Part shown: piece by piece, positions 25,492-37,764 of the stretch
Position numbering within the stretch: position 1 is the stretch's first letter
How the letters are laid out: every line of letters starts with the position of its first letter
Assembly: GCA_947184155.2 (NCBI GenBank)
Contig: CAMXCT020000491.1
Coordinates: 502,345 to 566,344 of the forward strand
From: Cladocopium goreaui
Lineage: Eukaryota > Sar > Dinophyceae > Suessiales > Symbiodiniaceae
Reading direction: 5' to 3'
DNA: 64,000 bases
The notes under the pieces: model-generated
Told to the model about the DNA's origin: nothing
What the model saw: the letters and a program-made list of their open reading frames with translations, nothing else
Database searches by the model: none
Position numbers and translations under genes: made by a program

Positions 25492-25588
25492 CTGGTTGGT
25501 GGTTTCAACCCCTCTGAAAAAGCATTAGAATGGGAGTATTATTCCCATATATTCTGGAAAATAAAAAATGTTCCAAACCACCAACCAG
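25492..25588. repeat. Family 1 TIR element
   Basis: CTGGTTGGTGGTTTCAACCCC to CCAAACCACCAACCAG, 97 bp. Confidence 0.85.
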
Positions 25589-26305
25589 TATAACATATTC
25601 TCATAGTTCACAACCTGAAATGAGTTCATGATTGATATCAAACAATGATTCATAATATAGTCTGGTAAATAGTTATTGATATATTCTATTGATATAGTTC
25701 TCTAAGCTATCTACAAAACTGTGTGCATCTTTTTGCGGGATAGCTGTTGGTATATTTTCTATCACCAGCTAATCGGGATGTCCTCGGCCTAGCTTTGATC
25801 CCTGCTAATTTTCACGATTCAGAGGAGGTAGATGGTGTTTACCCATGTGGAGTTTTCCTCAGTCATGGGGGTAACACCAAATAATCCAAGTCATTAGACC
25901 ATGACTTAGTATTGAAACAACCATGTTGACGACTGGGGACCCCCATTTTCAGAAACCCCCATGTGATTCCCAACAAGTCAACAAAAAGAGTTGTGTATGG
26001 CAACAATCCATCCAGGGTTGTTCATGGCAAATTGTTGGGCAACAAAATGCTGGTTCCATGGGTTTCTCGCATATGATCTAATATGCAAGCTGCAAGCATC
26101 TATAGAATCTATACACATGTCTTCACTCAGTTGCAAAAAGACATGTGCCCATACATGCACACTTCATCGTTTTCACAAGCAGAGACTATGTAGTGGTGTC
26201 TAGCCGGGGGCCAAAAACACTTAGACACATTTAACTGTTGGTTGTTTCTCAAGAAGTCCGACTCAGCCAACCATCTATACTATGCAGAAAAACAATATTA
26301 TATAT

Positions 26306-26403
26306 ATGGTTGGTGGTTTCAACCCCTCTAAAAAATATTTGTCAAATGGGATTATGGTTCCCAATACAGTATATGGAAAAAAATGTTCCAAACCACCAAC
26401 CAG
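26306..26403. repeat. Family 1 TIR element
   Basis: TATGGTTGGTGGTTTCAACC to CCAAACCACCAACCAG. Confidence 0.8.
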
Positions 26404-26864
26404 ATAATCAGATATATAAGGATTTCACCAATCGACATAGGGATTTAACACGCAAACATGTGATATAATGGGATGATGCCCAACAATATTACATTTGGGT
26501 GCCTGAAAATGGTGTATACCCCCACATGTTCTAAAGTAATTAATGAACATTGATGAGGAAAATGATAACAACCCATCAAAATTGAGGGGTATCACACGTT
26601 TCAGCCAAACACAAATACACGATGACACACGCACCAACAACCAAAGCAAAACACCGCTGCTTTAGCGGCGTCCTAAATTAACAATTATATATAGTTTATT
26701 TGCAGCAAACCAACCGCACTTGTTGACATGTCCCGCATTGTTGTGGTTCTATCTCGCTTGTTAATGGTCACCCTATGTTTCTTTTCTTGTCACCATATCT
26801 CCCTTCTCGCTTCATATATTCTTTTGTAAACATCACATTCCCTTTTACAGTACATCCTTAACGC

Positions 26865-26976
26865 TACCCTCTGGGAATTTGTTACATAGCTATTGAAAAT
26901 GCTGATTTATAGTGGATTTACCCATTAATAGCATGGTGATTTTCCATCGTTTTTTGTATGTTTACCAGGCCGGGTA
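26865..26976. repeat. Family 2 TIR element
   Basis: TACCCTCTGGGAATTTGTTAC to TGTTTACCAGGCCGGGTA; the two arms carry different cassettes. Confidence 0.75.
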
Positions 26977-27419
26977 TCCCCAATGTGTGCATATTTAAAC
27001 CCCCAAGTTTTCACGGTTGAACACCTCCATGGCTGGTTGAATTTCATCCCAACATCCCAAGCACCGGCCATCCGAACATCACTGGGGACGATCCTCTTGG
27101 ATTGCGACATTTGAAAAACGCGACCCATGTGAACAAAACATCACAAAACGTGTTTTGAAAACATCCCCCGTATTGCTGGAATCTCCATTTCGGCTGGTTT
27201 ATTCATGCAAAATCCCTTCTTTATCTTTATATGAATTCTATAGGCTCGTTACACGTTCATAAGGAAAAGTGGAAACCACCAGAATATCATCAATTAGTCA
27301 TCTTTTAAAGAGCCCGTTGAATCCACATGCTTCACATGGCTAAAATCCCAAAAAAATGGGGCTGCTGAAGTCCCAATTTGTCATGGTAAAATCCTAATTT
27401 CCATTGATTAAATCCCATA

Positions 27420-27516
27420 CCCATGACGGATCCATGGTGCTGGTGTATATGCTAACATAAATGGGGTATATTGATGGTAAATGTTACCATATATATAGCA
27501 TACATGGATCCTATGA
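27420..27516. repeat. Family 3 hairpin, copy 3 (left arm diverged)
   Basis: GGATCCATGGTGCTGGTGTA on the left pairs with a standard right arm TAGCATACATGGATCC. Confidence 0.75.
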
Positions 27517-28095
27517 GATATGAAACTTAAAACACATTTTTCGCCATGTTCGAGGGTTAATCTATACAATGACTGGTTTAGTCCCATCCAACTACTGCCT
27601 TTTTATCTCCTTCCACAACTTCCCGCCGCGTCTCTACTGCCTTCGGCAGTTTGAGACTTGTGGAGAATCAGTGGCTGCCGGTGCTGAGTTGGGAATAATT
27701 CATGATGGGGATATAATATGGTAAATCATAATTGGAAATATGGGATCATATCTTGATACCATATCCATATTAAAAAAATATCCATATATATATATATATC
27801 ATATCCATATCCATATTATCCATATCTTAATACCATATTATCTACTATATATACTGGTATATCCATATCATATTACTGGATAATACAATGGTATATCATC
27901 GACAATAGACGGCAATGGAAGAAACTGAGGATTTCACCAAGAATGTCAGGGAGAACTGCCTGACTGCAGGAATTTTCCAATGTCTGGTTATCAAATAATG
28001 TGGCAATAATAAACCACCCGTTTGGGAATGGTCTATGCCACCAATTCATGGTGATTTGGGGGATGGTTTATTAGTAGTGATGGTTTTACTCTTAT

Positions 28096-28197
28096 CTGGT
28101 TGGTGGTTTCAAGCATCTTGAAAAACATGAAAGTCAATGGGAAGGATGACATCCCATATATTGTGGAAAATAAAACATGTTCCAAACCACCAACCAG
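28096..28197. repeat. Family 1 TIR element
   Basis: CTGGTTGGTGGTTTCAAGC to CCAAACCACCAACCAG with the GGGAAGGATGACATCCC variant centre. Confidence 0.85.
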
Positions 28198-30565
28198 TTA
28201 TCAAATGTGGCAACTCAGAAAACAATGCGATTTTTGAGTCATTACATGTAATTAGCCAATTTTCAGACTAGCCCACATGCACAGGCTCTGCATTTCATGG
28301 ACCCTTTGTTCAATCTCCATCGTTCTAGCAGAATCCTCAATGAGTTCACTAAAATAATGTCCTACTCAATGGCTGTCTGCATGGTATTAAATTGCCCCAG
28401 ACTTTCCCAAAAAAACGCACCCCAGCACCAAACAGTTCGTGCATCTGCCCAGGTGTGGGTGAGCTGCGGTGTTTTTTTGCAGCGGCCGGTTAGAATCAAC
28501 GAAAAAAGCCACTGAAAATGCTGCCAACACCCCCTACTGCTTGGTTTTTTTAAAGGGAAATCTCCAGCAAATGCATGGTTCAACCGATCATCACCATCCA
28601 ATTCTTCGAGAATTCCTGGCCAGATTGTGTTTCCAGCCAGCTCGGTCGACTTTCACCATCACCATGGTAGGTACCCAACTACTACTTTTACCAACTTTGA
28701 GACTTGGTGGCAACATGCGGCGTTTGACATCAATCAGAAGATGTGGTAGCAGTGAAATATTGAAATTCAGAATGTCGCAACCGTAGCCAAGTAGAGATTC
28801 TTGCATTTTCTTCGAAGATCGCAACCATTGTACAGCCATCCGTATTTCTTGTTCATTGATCATTTCTCATGTTTCATCCATTCCTCATGTCTGATTTTTT
28901 TGAACTATATTCATTGTTTTCATGTTCCATTGGCATTTCTTATGTTCCATCCATTTTTTGAAAGAAATACCAGCTATTTTCATATTCCATTGGCTATTTT
29001 TCGAAGTTGCAAAGAACTACCAAACGAAGCACCAGTCCGCAGCCACCCCGTCGCCCCGTCGAAACGTCCACCGAACCGCGGCTCTTCCGCGGAACCGCGT
29101 AGCGTCACTTGGAGCGGCGTTCCCGGCCGGCCCCGCGCCACCACATGTCATCGCGACCGCCCTGCCGGTTGATGGGTAATCAATGGTGATTAAATGTGAT
29201 TTAACCCTCACAATGGGGATTTTTCTTAAGAGTTTTCCCCAATTTAGATTGGTTATTAACTTGTTGTCAATTATTCCACTTGCAAAATAATCGTCACAAT
29301 CGGGATTTAACACGATTTAACTAGTACAATGAATGGGATAAACTGGGACTTAACCTTATAATATCTTATAATCAAGTATGCGCGCCCAATTGCAAAGTTT
29401 TTTTTTCAGTGAAATAAACCAGCTAGATTAGTGAGATATATGCCAGTAATATATGCTCTATTGACATTTATCAACTACTAATTGGGATGCACACCCAAGT
29501 AGGACAAATGGTGAGCAATTGAACATTGAGACCATGGATGATGAACAAACAAAAAATGAAAAAGCGGAGATGTCATTATCTACAAAATTCGTATCAATCA
29601 TAATTCACAGAGGAAATCTAAGAAGAACGAGAAAGTAGTGGTTTTTTGGACCACTCCATTCGAAGGTCTTGGAAGAATAGCAACCCCTGATAGAAAAGTG
29701 AGGCTAATCAAACATTGCTGGAAAACCCACCAGCAATAGATGATGATGGGGATTAGCCAGCCATGAAGGTAGGATTCAGAAGGGATTTACTCCTCCATCT
29801 TTCATCGTATCTTGGGGCCAAAAAGCGTAAAGATTCTTGGGGCTGGTCATGAAATTTGCAGGGAAAATCAATCAACATCGAAACGGGTGTATAATGCTCG
29901 ACAGTTAGCATGTATAACTCTATAACCATTACCCCCAATACGCGACCCCAAAATGATTAGAAGCCATAAACGAGGGTTTCTGGGGTGGTATAAAAAATAT
30001 TATGCAGGGCCAGTTCGGGGTTTTGGGGAAGTGCAATCCAATCTGGTACCTCATGAGAGATATGAGAGGGATGGGAAGCCATTTTGGCACTGTCCAAAGC
30101 TTGAGTTTTTCGGCTTCAGTTTTTCGGCCTCGTTCAATTTCAGTATTTTCAGGGTGTCCCATGAAACAACAAAACCCGGTGCAGGGTCCCACTGCCTCGT
30201 CATCTTTTCCGGCCCTGGATCCGCATGACTAATGTGTTTGCCTATCAAGTTATCTCAACACATTACCCGTATGTCTGTCAATGTATATGTATGTATACAT
30301 ATATTGAGTTTGACAACAGGTACTTAGATGGATCAGGTCAAAAACCTTCAAATATTACCAAAGCTTCTTTCTACATATCTATATATATAATTCTACACAT
30401 ATTTGTATATATACATACACATTGTGTATATATATATATACACATGTTATGTTGATAGTATGCATATATACATAAGATCTAGGAACGTTTACAGGAAGGC
30501 CATATCATTTTGTCAATTCAAGGAAAACACTTAAAGGGTTTCTGCAATATTCCCCTCAAAATCCT

Positions 30566-30690
30566 TACCCTCCGGTAATCAAACATACGTACTTGTAGCA
30601 ATGGCAAATTCACCATAAATGGAGGATTTAATGGGAACATCCTCTATAAATGGGTGATGTTCCATTGCCATGTTTGATTACTGAAGGGTA
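30566..30690. repeat. Family 2 TIR element with a distinct cassette
   Basis: TACCCTCCGGTAATCAAACAT to ATGTTTGATTACTGAAGGGTA. Both arms share an ATCAAACAT cassette not seen in other copies. Confidence 0.7.
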
Positions 30691-30868
30691 AACTATCTTT
30701 TGTGAGACAAATGCCACATGGAAACGGCATTCCATAAATCATTTTCGTGATTAGTAGCACACGTCGCACATGCGCAAATGGGTGAATTAATGACCCGTCC
30801 GACCGGTCCCAAACTGCTCCTGCTTCGCTGAGTAGTTTCCCATAAATATGTGGCAATCAGACAGAATC

Positions 30869-30974
30869 TACCCTCTGGTAAACTAACATAGCCATGGAAA
30901 ATCACCATGTTTAATGGGTAAATCCACTATTTCTATGGCCATTTTCAATAGCTATGTTAAATTACCAGAGGGTA
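30869..30974. repeat. Family 2 TIR element
   Basis: TACCCTCTGGTAAACTAAC to GTTAAATTACCAGAGGGTA, intact ends. A flanking GGCAATCAGACAGAATCTA sequence occurs on both sides, which suggests a target or local duplication. Confidence 0.85.
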
Positions 30975-31221
30975 TGTGGCAATCAGACAGAATCTACTAT
31001 AATCAGCACACTATATCCTTTGAACTTATCATATTTATCATCAACGCGCCACCATTTCTGGATTATATCAATATCCCAATGTTTGATGCTTAAAACAAGC
31101 TAATCATGTTATAACATGTTAAAACCATTTGAAACAACGAAAAACCATGGCACATATTAAGTTGCTTAAATCCCCATTTCTCTCCCATATTCTACCATTG
31201 ATTCATCCCGATTTCCTGTTC

Positions 31222-31480
31222 CAGGTTGCCCGGCTGGCTGGGACTTTTGCTGAACTGAGCATCACCTGTGACAGTTCGACCTTGGGATACCGTTTTTTGT
31301 TTAGCCAATCTTAGGACCAAAAACATATCTTTGCTTTAGGTGATTAGTATCTATTTATCTATCTATTTATCTATCTATCTATCGATCTATCGATTGATCG
31401 ATCGATCTAACTTATCTTATATTATATTATCTTATCTTATCTTATCCTATCTATCTGTCTGTCTATCTATCTATCTATCC

Positions 31481-31521
<41 letters not shown>

Positions 31522-32744
31522 ATCTATCTATTCTATCTATTCTATCTATCTAGTCTATTCTATCTATCTATCTATTGATCGATCTATCTATCTATCTATC
31601 TATCTAATCCTATCTATCTAATCCTATCTATCTAATCCTATCTATCTAATCCTATCTATCTAATCCTATCTATCTAATCCTATCTATCTATCTAATCTTA
31701 TCTTATCTTATCTAATCTAATCTAATCTATCTATCTATCTATATGTTGCATGTGTTTTTGTTTAGCTTGCTAGTATGAATAGATATATGATACCACAGCA
31801 AAATATTCAAGTACTGAAGCACCCATCCAAGGCTGACGCAGAATGATCATACTTGCAGGATTTCTCCCATATAGGAAGTGGTTACGGTTACAGTAGTAAC
31901 TGGCTTCTAGTGAGAATCTATGAAAAATCCACTTATCATATTTATCAATCACCTGGAGGGGGTAGAACCCAGTAACTAGTTGTGGTTTATCGGGTAAGGG
32001 TTATAGGATAATCCACTTAGAGGACTTCCAATCACCGGACTTTTCTTCACGTCGGATCGTCAAATCCTCCAGCCGGCTCGACCATGTTTTCGTAGACCAC
32101 GGCATGACGGCTCGACAAATCCTAAGGAGTTGTCCTCTGATGGCTACCCTCTGGTAAACGTTTACATAACTATGGAAAATCACCATTTTCAATGGAAAAA
32201 TCCACGAACTAAATGGTAATTTTCAATAGCTATGTTAAATTACCAGAGGGTAACAGCTAGGGGGAAATCATCATGATTTTTTCGCATTTATCATCGAACT
32301 GAATGAGATCTATTGAGATCTATTCCAATGGCAAACTGTTAAATTACCAAAGGCTAGATGATCCACCCATGTGAACTACCCCGATCGCAGCTAGGATGAA
32401 AAAATATTCGCTTCGATTTCAATTAATTTCCTAGTTCCATGGATCCTACGTATGATGTGGGTAAACATAGCACCTATAAAAATGGTTTTCTGACTGGGGG
32501 ATGGTAAACATGGTTTGTTTATGGCATTGTTTTATCCACATTAAATGATAAAATGACTTATTATAATGTGTTTGTAAAAAATGTCTAATATGTGGTATAT
32601 ATCATATATCATATAATATATTAACCCTATATTGTCTATATATTAAGTAATACTGGTGGTTTTCCGTTGACCCAGCCGCTGGATTTCCAGATTCTGCCCC
32701 AGCCTCCAGTAATGGTATCCTTGGATGGTAAGGATCCTTCTCTC
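31222..32744 (-). CDS. Unrecognised gene, four consecutive exons
   Basis: Exons in transcription order are 32672-32744, 32051-32121, 31815-31851 and 31222-31280. Acceptors (CTCCAAG, TCCTTAG, CTGCAAG, TCCCAAG) and GT donors (GGCTGG/GTCAAC, CCGAC/GTGAAG, GCTTCA/GTACTT) give matching phases. The readings are REGSLPSKDTITGGWGRIW, DLSSRHAVVYENMVEPAGGF, MIILRQPWMGAS and VELSQVMLSSAKVPASRAT. The next donor is unclear (a GA or GC donor would be needed). I recognise no family. A possible first exon (MACPLPPRWGPGE, then a GTAAGA donor) lies at 34155-34195. Confidence 0.5.
31350..31742. repeat. CTAT/ATCCTATCTATCTA tandem repeat
   Basis: About 390 bp of (CTAT)n with embedded 14-bp units ATCCTATCTATCTA. 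The open SIYLSIYLS frame over it is a microsatellite artefact. Confidence 0.95.
32145..32252. repeat. Family 2 TIR element
   Basis: TACCCTCTGGTAAACGTTTAC to GTTAAATTACCAGAGGGTA, intact ends. It starts 24 bp upstream of the exon 32051-32121. Confidence 0.85.
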
Positions 32745-32805
32745 CTTGGAGATGCGGAGATTTATGCGGCGTGGCCGAAGCCGATGCCCGGCATCGGAAG
32801 ACATG

Positions 32806-32920
32806 TAGCCTCTGGGAATGACTGTAACAGTTTGCGAACTGGAAAATTGCCCCTTAAAAAAGAGGATTGACCTATACAAAATGGTGATTTTCAATAGCTA
32901 TGTTAGTTTACCAGAGGGTA
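32806..32920. repeat. Family 2 TIR element
   Basis: TAGCCTCTGGGAATGACTG to TTAGTTTACCAGAGGGTA. Confidence 0.75.
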
Positions 32921-33610
32921 TATAGCTGGTGAATATCCTAACCAATACGTTCATAGTGCTAAGCTATAAACGTGCCGTGGCTGGGTGTGGAAAATCAAAC
33001 TGCTAAAAGTCATAAAAAGTGGGGACTAAACCAACTTTCGGTGAGTTTCAAATTTCATGTTGGTATCAATGGGGGATTGCGAGATACACATAAAATGTCT
33101 GTTGGTATACCGTAGGGAAAATATGATGATTCATCACGAGATTTCAAATGAGATTTTGGAGGTTGTATTGATGTCCTGGGTATTTCATTTAGGATTAACA
33201 CCCATTTCTTTAGGATTAATACCCATTTCTGGGTATTAAATGGTATTAATATCCATTCATTTAGCTGCAAAAAATATGGGATTAAACCAACATCCACACG
33301 GTCAAAAAAAGCCATTTGCGAATGGGAAGATCTGGCGCCGAGTGAGAAAGGATGGTCAGCAGCTGGTGAGGATGGCGACGTCGCCCCTTTTTTTCGGGCT
33401 TCCGCTGCCGTGTGGATGTGCCAACTGATGTGGCATCCCCAAACTTTCAAGCCACCAAATTCACAGGTGTCATTTTGATGTGGCCCAGGCCCAGGGCTTT
33501 CAACTCTCACCAAAATAATCATGAAAAAAACCATTAATTTATTGTTTCAATCACACGGTTTTCCTCATGGTTGCTGCTTAAATCATGATTTTTTTCGAAC
33601 TCCAACATAC

Positions 33611-33821
33611 CTGGTTGGTGGTTTTTCGCCACCCCTCTGAAAAATGATGGAGTTCAAGTCAGTTGGGAATATGAAATTCCCAACTGAATGGAAAGTCATA
33701 ATCCAGTTTTAAGAACGGTAAACCATCTATTTCTATGGGCCATTTTCCATACCATGGCAAACTGTTAGTCATAACCAGAGGGAATGGAAAAATAATTCAT
33801 GTTCCAGTCACCACCAACCAG
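33611..33821. repeat. Family 1 TIR element interrupted by a family 2 fragment
   Basis: CTGGTTGGTGG to CACCACCAACCAG. At about 33709-33782 the element is split by a truncated family 2 copy ending AGTCATAACCAGAGGG. Confidence 0.8.
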
Positions 33822-35036
33822 CCATTAAATCCCATAAAACAACCATAAATTGGTAGGTTCGTAACCCCACCAAGCAGATACGTCGTACCTTCATCCCATG
33901 AAATCCCATGAAAATCCCATTCGAATCCCATTAAAATCATCACCCTTTTCTTTGTTTGAAATCTAAAAACGTTCCCATTAAAATTCAGAATTCCCATTAG
34001 AATCTTCCCTTTTTTATATGGTGATCCCGTTATCCTCCCCCCATTTTTCCCGAAAAACATCGAAAAACTCTCCGACTGTCGATCGAACCAAGGGCCCCGA
34101 CTTCATCCCCTCGTCGCCCTCGAAGTCTGATCGCGGGTTGTCGATGGTCGTCTTACCTCCCCCGGGCCCCAGCGCGGAGGCAAGGGGCAAGCCATGCGAC
34201 AACGGTGGTTATTTGAGAGGCACACTTCAATGTTGATGTTCAATGATGTACATTATATATATAGTATGTCCTTTATGTTTGTGTTTATGTTTGTGGTTTC
34301 TTTTGTGAGTGTTTACGTTTGTGTTTATATGATTTATATGTGTTTACGTCTACGTGTATGCTGTTGCTGTTGCTGCTGCTTTTTTGACCTTTGCGTGATT
34401 TGCGTGTGAAATTGAAGGTGTCGCCAACTCTGCAACCGACTCCAACACCCAGGAATATGTTTATATATTATACATATATAGCTCAGCTCCAACACCCTTA
34501 AAATATGGATAGTCTGAGCACCAAGGCTCATGAAGAACCCAAAAAAACGACAGTACACTGACAGGGTTCACATTTCCATGGCTTTCGTTGATCATACAGC
34601 ATGTTTTAAAGAGTTCTTCTAGCCTCGTTACTCAACCACACAATTGTGAATCCCACAACTCGCGACTCGGAAGTCTATGGAAGTCTGCCCGGAAGCACCT
34701 TTCTCGAGGTTTCTCGAGGTTCCCTCTATTTCAACACATGACCTTGTTCCAGTGTTTTTTAAAGTACTTATAAAACTACCGGCCAAGTGATGTCTGAACT
34801 GCCCAAGAATAGGAAGTATAAGAAGTGTCTTAAAAGAAACTCATGTGCTCGGAAATCCCAATTTCCGGACACCATTTTTGCATGTAAACAAGGCCGGACT
34901 TCGATACCGGGTATTACCGGGCAAACCAAATGATTTTTTTTTGCTGGCTAGGATATACTCCTCCATTCGTAGCAAACACATGCAAAACTATATAGAAAAA
35001 CAAATCAATCTACTAATCTACTTGAACAGAGTGTTT

Positions 35037-35147
35037 TACCCTCCGGTAAACGTTTACATAACTATGGAAAATCACAATGCTATTAATGGGAAAATCCACT
35101 ATTTCTATGGCAATGTTCAATAGCTTTTTGTATGTTTACCAGAGGTA
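35037..35147. repeat. Family 2 TIR element
   Basis: TACCCTCCGGTAAACGTTTAC on the left; the TTTTTGTATGTTTACCAGAGGTA cassette on the right. Confidence 0.8.
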
Positions 35148-35322
35148 CCCAGTAAATTGGAAAGTGTTCATGGATCGAGGCGAGGCTGGGGGGCCCGGCA
35201 AAAAAATGTCAACTGTTCCCTTGACCTTAAATGATTCCCTTAAAGATCATGGATATTTTTCGATAGCAATCCACAAAAAGATATAGAAGAGAATAGAAAA
35301 GCACAAATCCCACTAAAATAAT

Positions 35323-35409
35323 CTGCTTGGAAGTCGATTGGGATCATTATTCCATTCCCAACTGAATGGAAAGTCATAATCCATTCATGTTCCAGTCACC
35401 ACCAACCAG
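35323..35409. repeat. Family 1 TIR element, internally deleted
   Basis: CTGCTTGG to CCACCAACCAG. It lacks the left core and shares CAACTGAATGGAAAGTCATA with the copy at 33611. Confidence 0.65.
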
Positions 35410-35543
35410 ATATGCTATATCTTGTTGGTTAAATCCCATGAAAAATCTCATAAAACAACCATATTTTCTTGGATTGAATCCCAATCTTCGGCATCTTGGG
35501 ACTTCACCTATTCCATGAGTCGAAAGGATTCCCTGGGGATTCC

Positions 35544-36035
35544 CTATGGCCGGCCTGGCTGCTTCTTTCGCCGCCGGCGGATGTTTTCAATGGCCTGAGC
35601 AGAGACCACCATGGCCGTAGCCAACAAAACTGCAGATTTATTCTCTGGTTATGACTAACAGTTTGCCATGGTATAGATGGCCCTAATCGAAATAGATGGT
35701 TTACCGTTCTTAAAAATGGGTGGATCTTCCAGTTCGCTATGTTAGTCATAACCAGAGGGTACTCAGAAAAAGATGTTAGAAAACGTCCCAGACTTGTTGA
35801 GAAAAGATGTGAAAAAGATGCAGAGCCACCAACCCATAGGATCCATGTATGCTATATGTGGTAACATTTACCATCAATATACCCCAAATGTTAGCATATA
35901 TACCAGCACCATGGATCCTATGGGCAAGGATTGTGGCTTTACCATGGTTTAAAAAAAAAAAAGTTTTCATCACCAACGGGAACTGCCGCACCTTATGGCG
36001 TAGCTCATTGCGGCTCCAAGTCCTAGTAGCGCACG
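35544..36035 (-). CDS. 3' end of a small membrane protein gene, two exons
   Basis: Exon 36005-36035 (GC donor ATGA/GCTACG) joins exon 35544-35629 (acceptor AATCTGCAG) in phase; A+TT gives Ile. The joined reading is RALLGLGAAM, I, LLATAMVVSAQAIENI and RRRRKKQPGRP, with a TAG stop at 35544. It is one continuous transmembrane helix followed by a very basic tail, typical of a membrane protein C terminus. The family is unknown. Another frame of 35504-35630 is also open, so RNA evidence is needed. Confidence 0.45.
35639..35761. repeat. Family 2 TIR element
   Basis: ATTCTCTGGTTATGACTAAC to GTTAGTCATAACCAGAGGGTA. It begins about 10 bp from the exon 35544-35629, inside the short intron. Confidence 0.8.
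35833..35924. repeat. Family 3 hairpin, copy 4, inverted
   Basis: Same palindrome in the opposite orientation, with the ACCAGCACCATGGATCC variant arm shared with copy 3. It lies in the intron between 35629 and 36005. Confidence 0.85.
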
Positions 36036-36721
36036 CTGACACCGGTGACGGCATTTTGGTGTCATCAAATATGGCGAAAGTGGAGGTTTTAGAAAGACAA
36101 TCATAGGAAAACCATAGGAAAACCATAGTTTTAATGGGAAAATCCCATGTATCATCTGTATCTACATGCAAGTTTTAAATTTTATTGGGAAACTCATGAA
36201 AAATATCCGACTAAATGTCCAGCCATGGAGCTGAGTGCTATGGTGTACCTGAATTTTGATTTATCCCCGTTGTCACCATGGCAGTTGCCGTTTGAGGCTA
36301 TTCCTCACTAGACAAAGCCGTTTCTAAACCAAATCATGGGATATAATATACATGGGACATGTTTATAATGTACAAAAAATATCCAAACATGGGGTATGTA
36401 TGTGCCATATATCCCATTATATCACCAAACATGTTTGGATCAAAAATATACATGGGATATAATGGGTATGTACATAAAATAAACCATATCAACAAACATC
36501 TATGTATATATATATATAGATATGTGAATACATAATGGCTATGGATTAAACATTATATAATATTTCAATATTACGTCCGTACGTCAAAACACTCACAAAC
36601 CAATGTTAGCATAGAGTAGTCAAAACGATGGGCGACTATATCAATGATGTAAAGAAAAAAACGATCGATAGATACCGTAAATCCCAAAAAACCTATCGAC
36701 CCGCTCGACAAAATCTCTAAA

Positions 36722-36831
36722 TAGCCTCTGGTAAACGTTTACATAGCTATGGAAAATCACCATTTTTCATGGGTAAATCCACTATAAATCACCATTTTCA
36801 ATAGCAAACTGTTAGTCATTACCAGAGGGTA
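36722..36831. repeat. Family 2 TIR element
   Basis: TAGCCTCTGGTAAACGTTTAC to GTTAGTCATTACCAGAGGGTA; mixed cassettes. Confidence 0.8.
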
Positions 36832-37518
36832 GATGCCCGATTGATGAGATCCAATAAGTCCATTCTGCTGCAGAAAGTTGCTTGGGGATGTTGAAAAATA
36901 TTAGGGGAATAGATGTGAAAAATTTATCTGGACATGGGTCAATGAATATGTTTATATATATATTATACATGGGTTATCTGAAAATAGGGTGCCCAAAATC
37001 CATTGATTCATCGCTATATAATTGTCCCGTTAAAATTAACCTTTATTGGAGCATACCCGCATGTTCGGACGCATCCGTATGGGCCTACCGTTTCTGTCTT
37101 GAAAGATGATTGATGACCAAGCAAAATGCGGGAGAGTTGCTAAACGACCATGCAGAAGCAAACAAAGGGACACACACACACACACCATTCACAGGTATTA
37201 ACAAGACCAAAAAAATGTTGGGCCATCGCAAGAAAACCCGGTGATTTGATTCAACCATGTTGCAAACATATCTGGTGATAGCCAACACCCAGTTGTCTGA
37301 AACATCCATGTGCTGTAGATGGTCAGGCCCGAATTGAAAGATGACGGGCCGCTACGAGCTACAGCAGCTGCTTCAAAGCTGATTCTGATGTGTCCACACC
37401 ACATATTTCTTACAGAGAGGCCATCCTCCCAGTTGAGTTTGGTTTATGTTCACCCATCTAAGTACAGTATCCATGTCATTCCATGTCCATGAAACAGACC
37501 ACAGTCGTAGTACTTATA

Positions 37519-37627
37519 CTGGTCGGTGGTTAAGCCACCGCTCTGAAAAATATGAGTTTCTCAGTTGGGATCATGAAATTCCCAACTGAATGGAAAAATA
37601 ATCCAAATGTTCCAAACCACCAACTAG
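37519..37627. repeat. Family 1 TIR element
   Basis: CTGGTCGGTGGTTAAGCCACC to CCAAACCACCAACTAG. Confidence 0.8.
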
Positions 37628-37764
37628 GTGATATGAATGGGACTATCCATTGACTATCCATTGTGTCACTATTGATTAATGGATGAGTAATGGATAACCA
37701 ATAGTTGAATATATGGTTGTTGATTATATATATATGTCATTGTTGATTATAAATATATATATAT

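Larger units (their letters stand above)
24237..31221. other. Repeat-rich stretch with unlinked exon-like islands
   Basis: GC-rich islands occur at 25395-25475, 27000-27120, 27600-27690, 28580-28790, 29030-29175, 30040-30225 and 30745-30850. The last reads SSLGPVGRVINSPICACATC on the minus strand. None could be joined in phase, and several are open on both strands, so no gene is called. AT microsatellites lie at 24840-24910, 27780-27850 and 30360-30450. Confidence 0.45.
32921..35543. other. Repeats and unlinked exon-like islands
   Basis: The island 34014-34200 is open on the minus strand (DNPRSDFEGDEGMKSGPLVR, GEFFDVFREKWGED). It also holds a strong GTAAGA donor, so its exon limits are ambiguous. 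Others are at 33320-33440 and 34690-34760 (minus, ASGQTSIDFRVASCGI). No joins were found. The rest is TIR elements and TG-rich simple sequence at 34270-34380. Confidence 0.4.

Noticed and set aside
30070-30095. Possible relic of the dinoflagellate spliced leader (AGCCATTTTGGC)
   Set aside because: Only 12 bases match, with no tandem relic or trans-splice context; chance cannot be excluded. Short CCGTAGCC matches at 28780 and 35615 were rejected for the same reason.
31340-31522. ORF of repeated SIYL residues
   Set aside because: Translation of the CTAT microsatellite.
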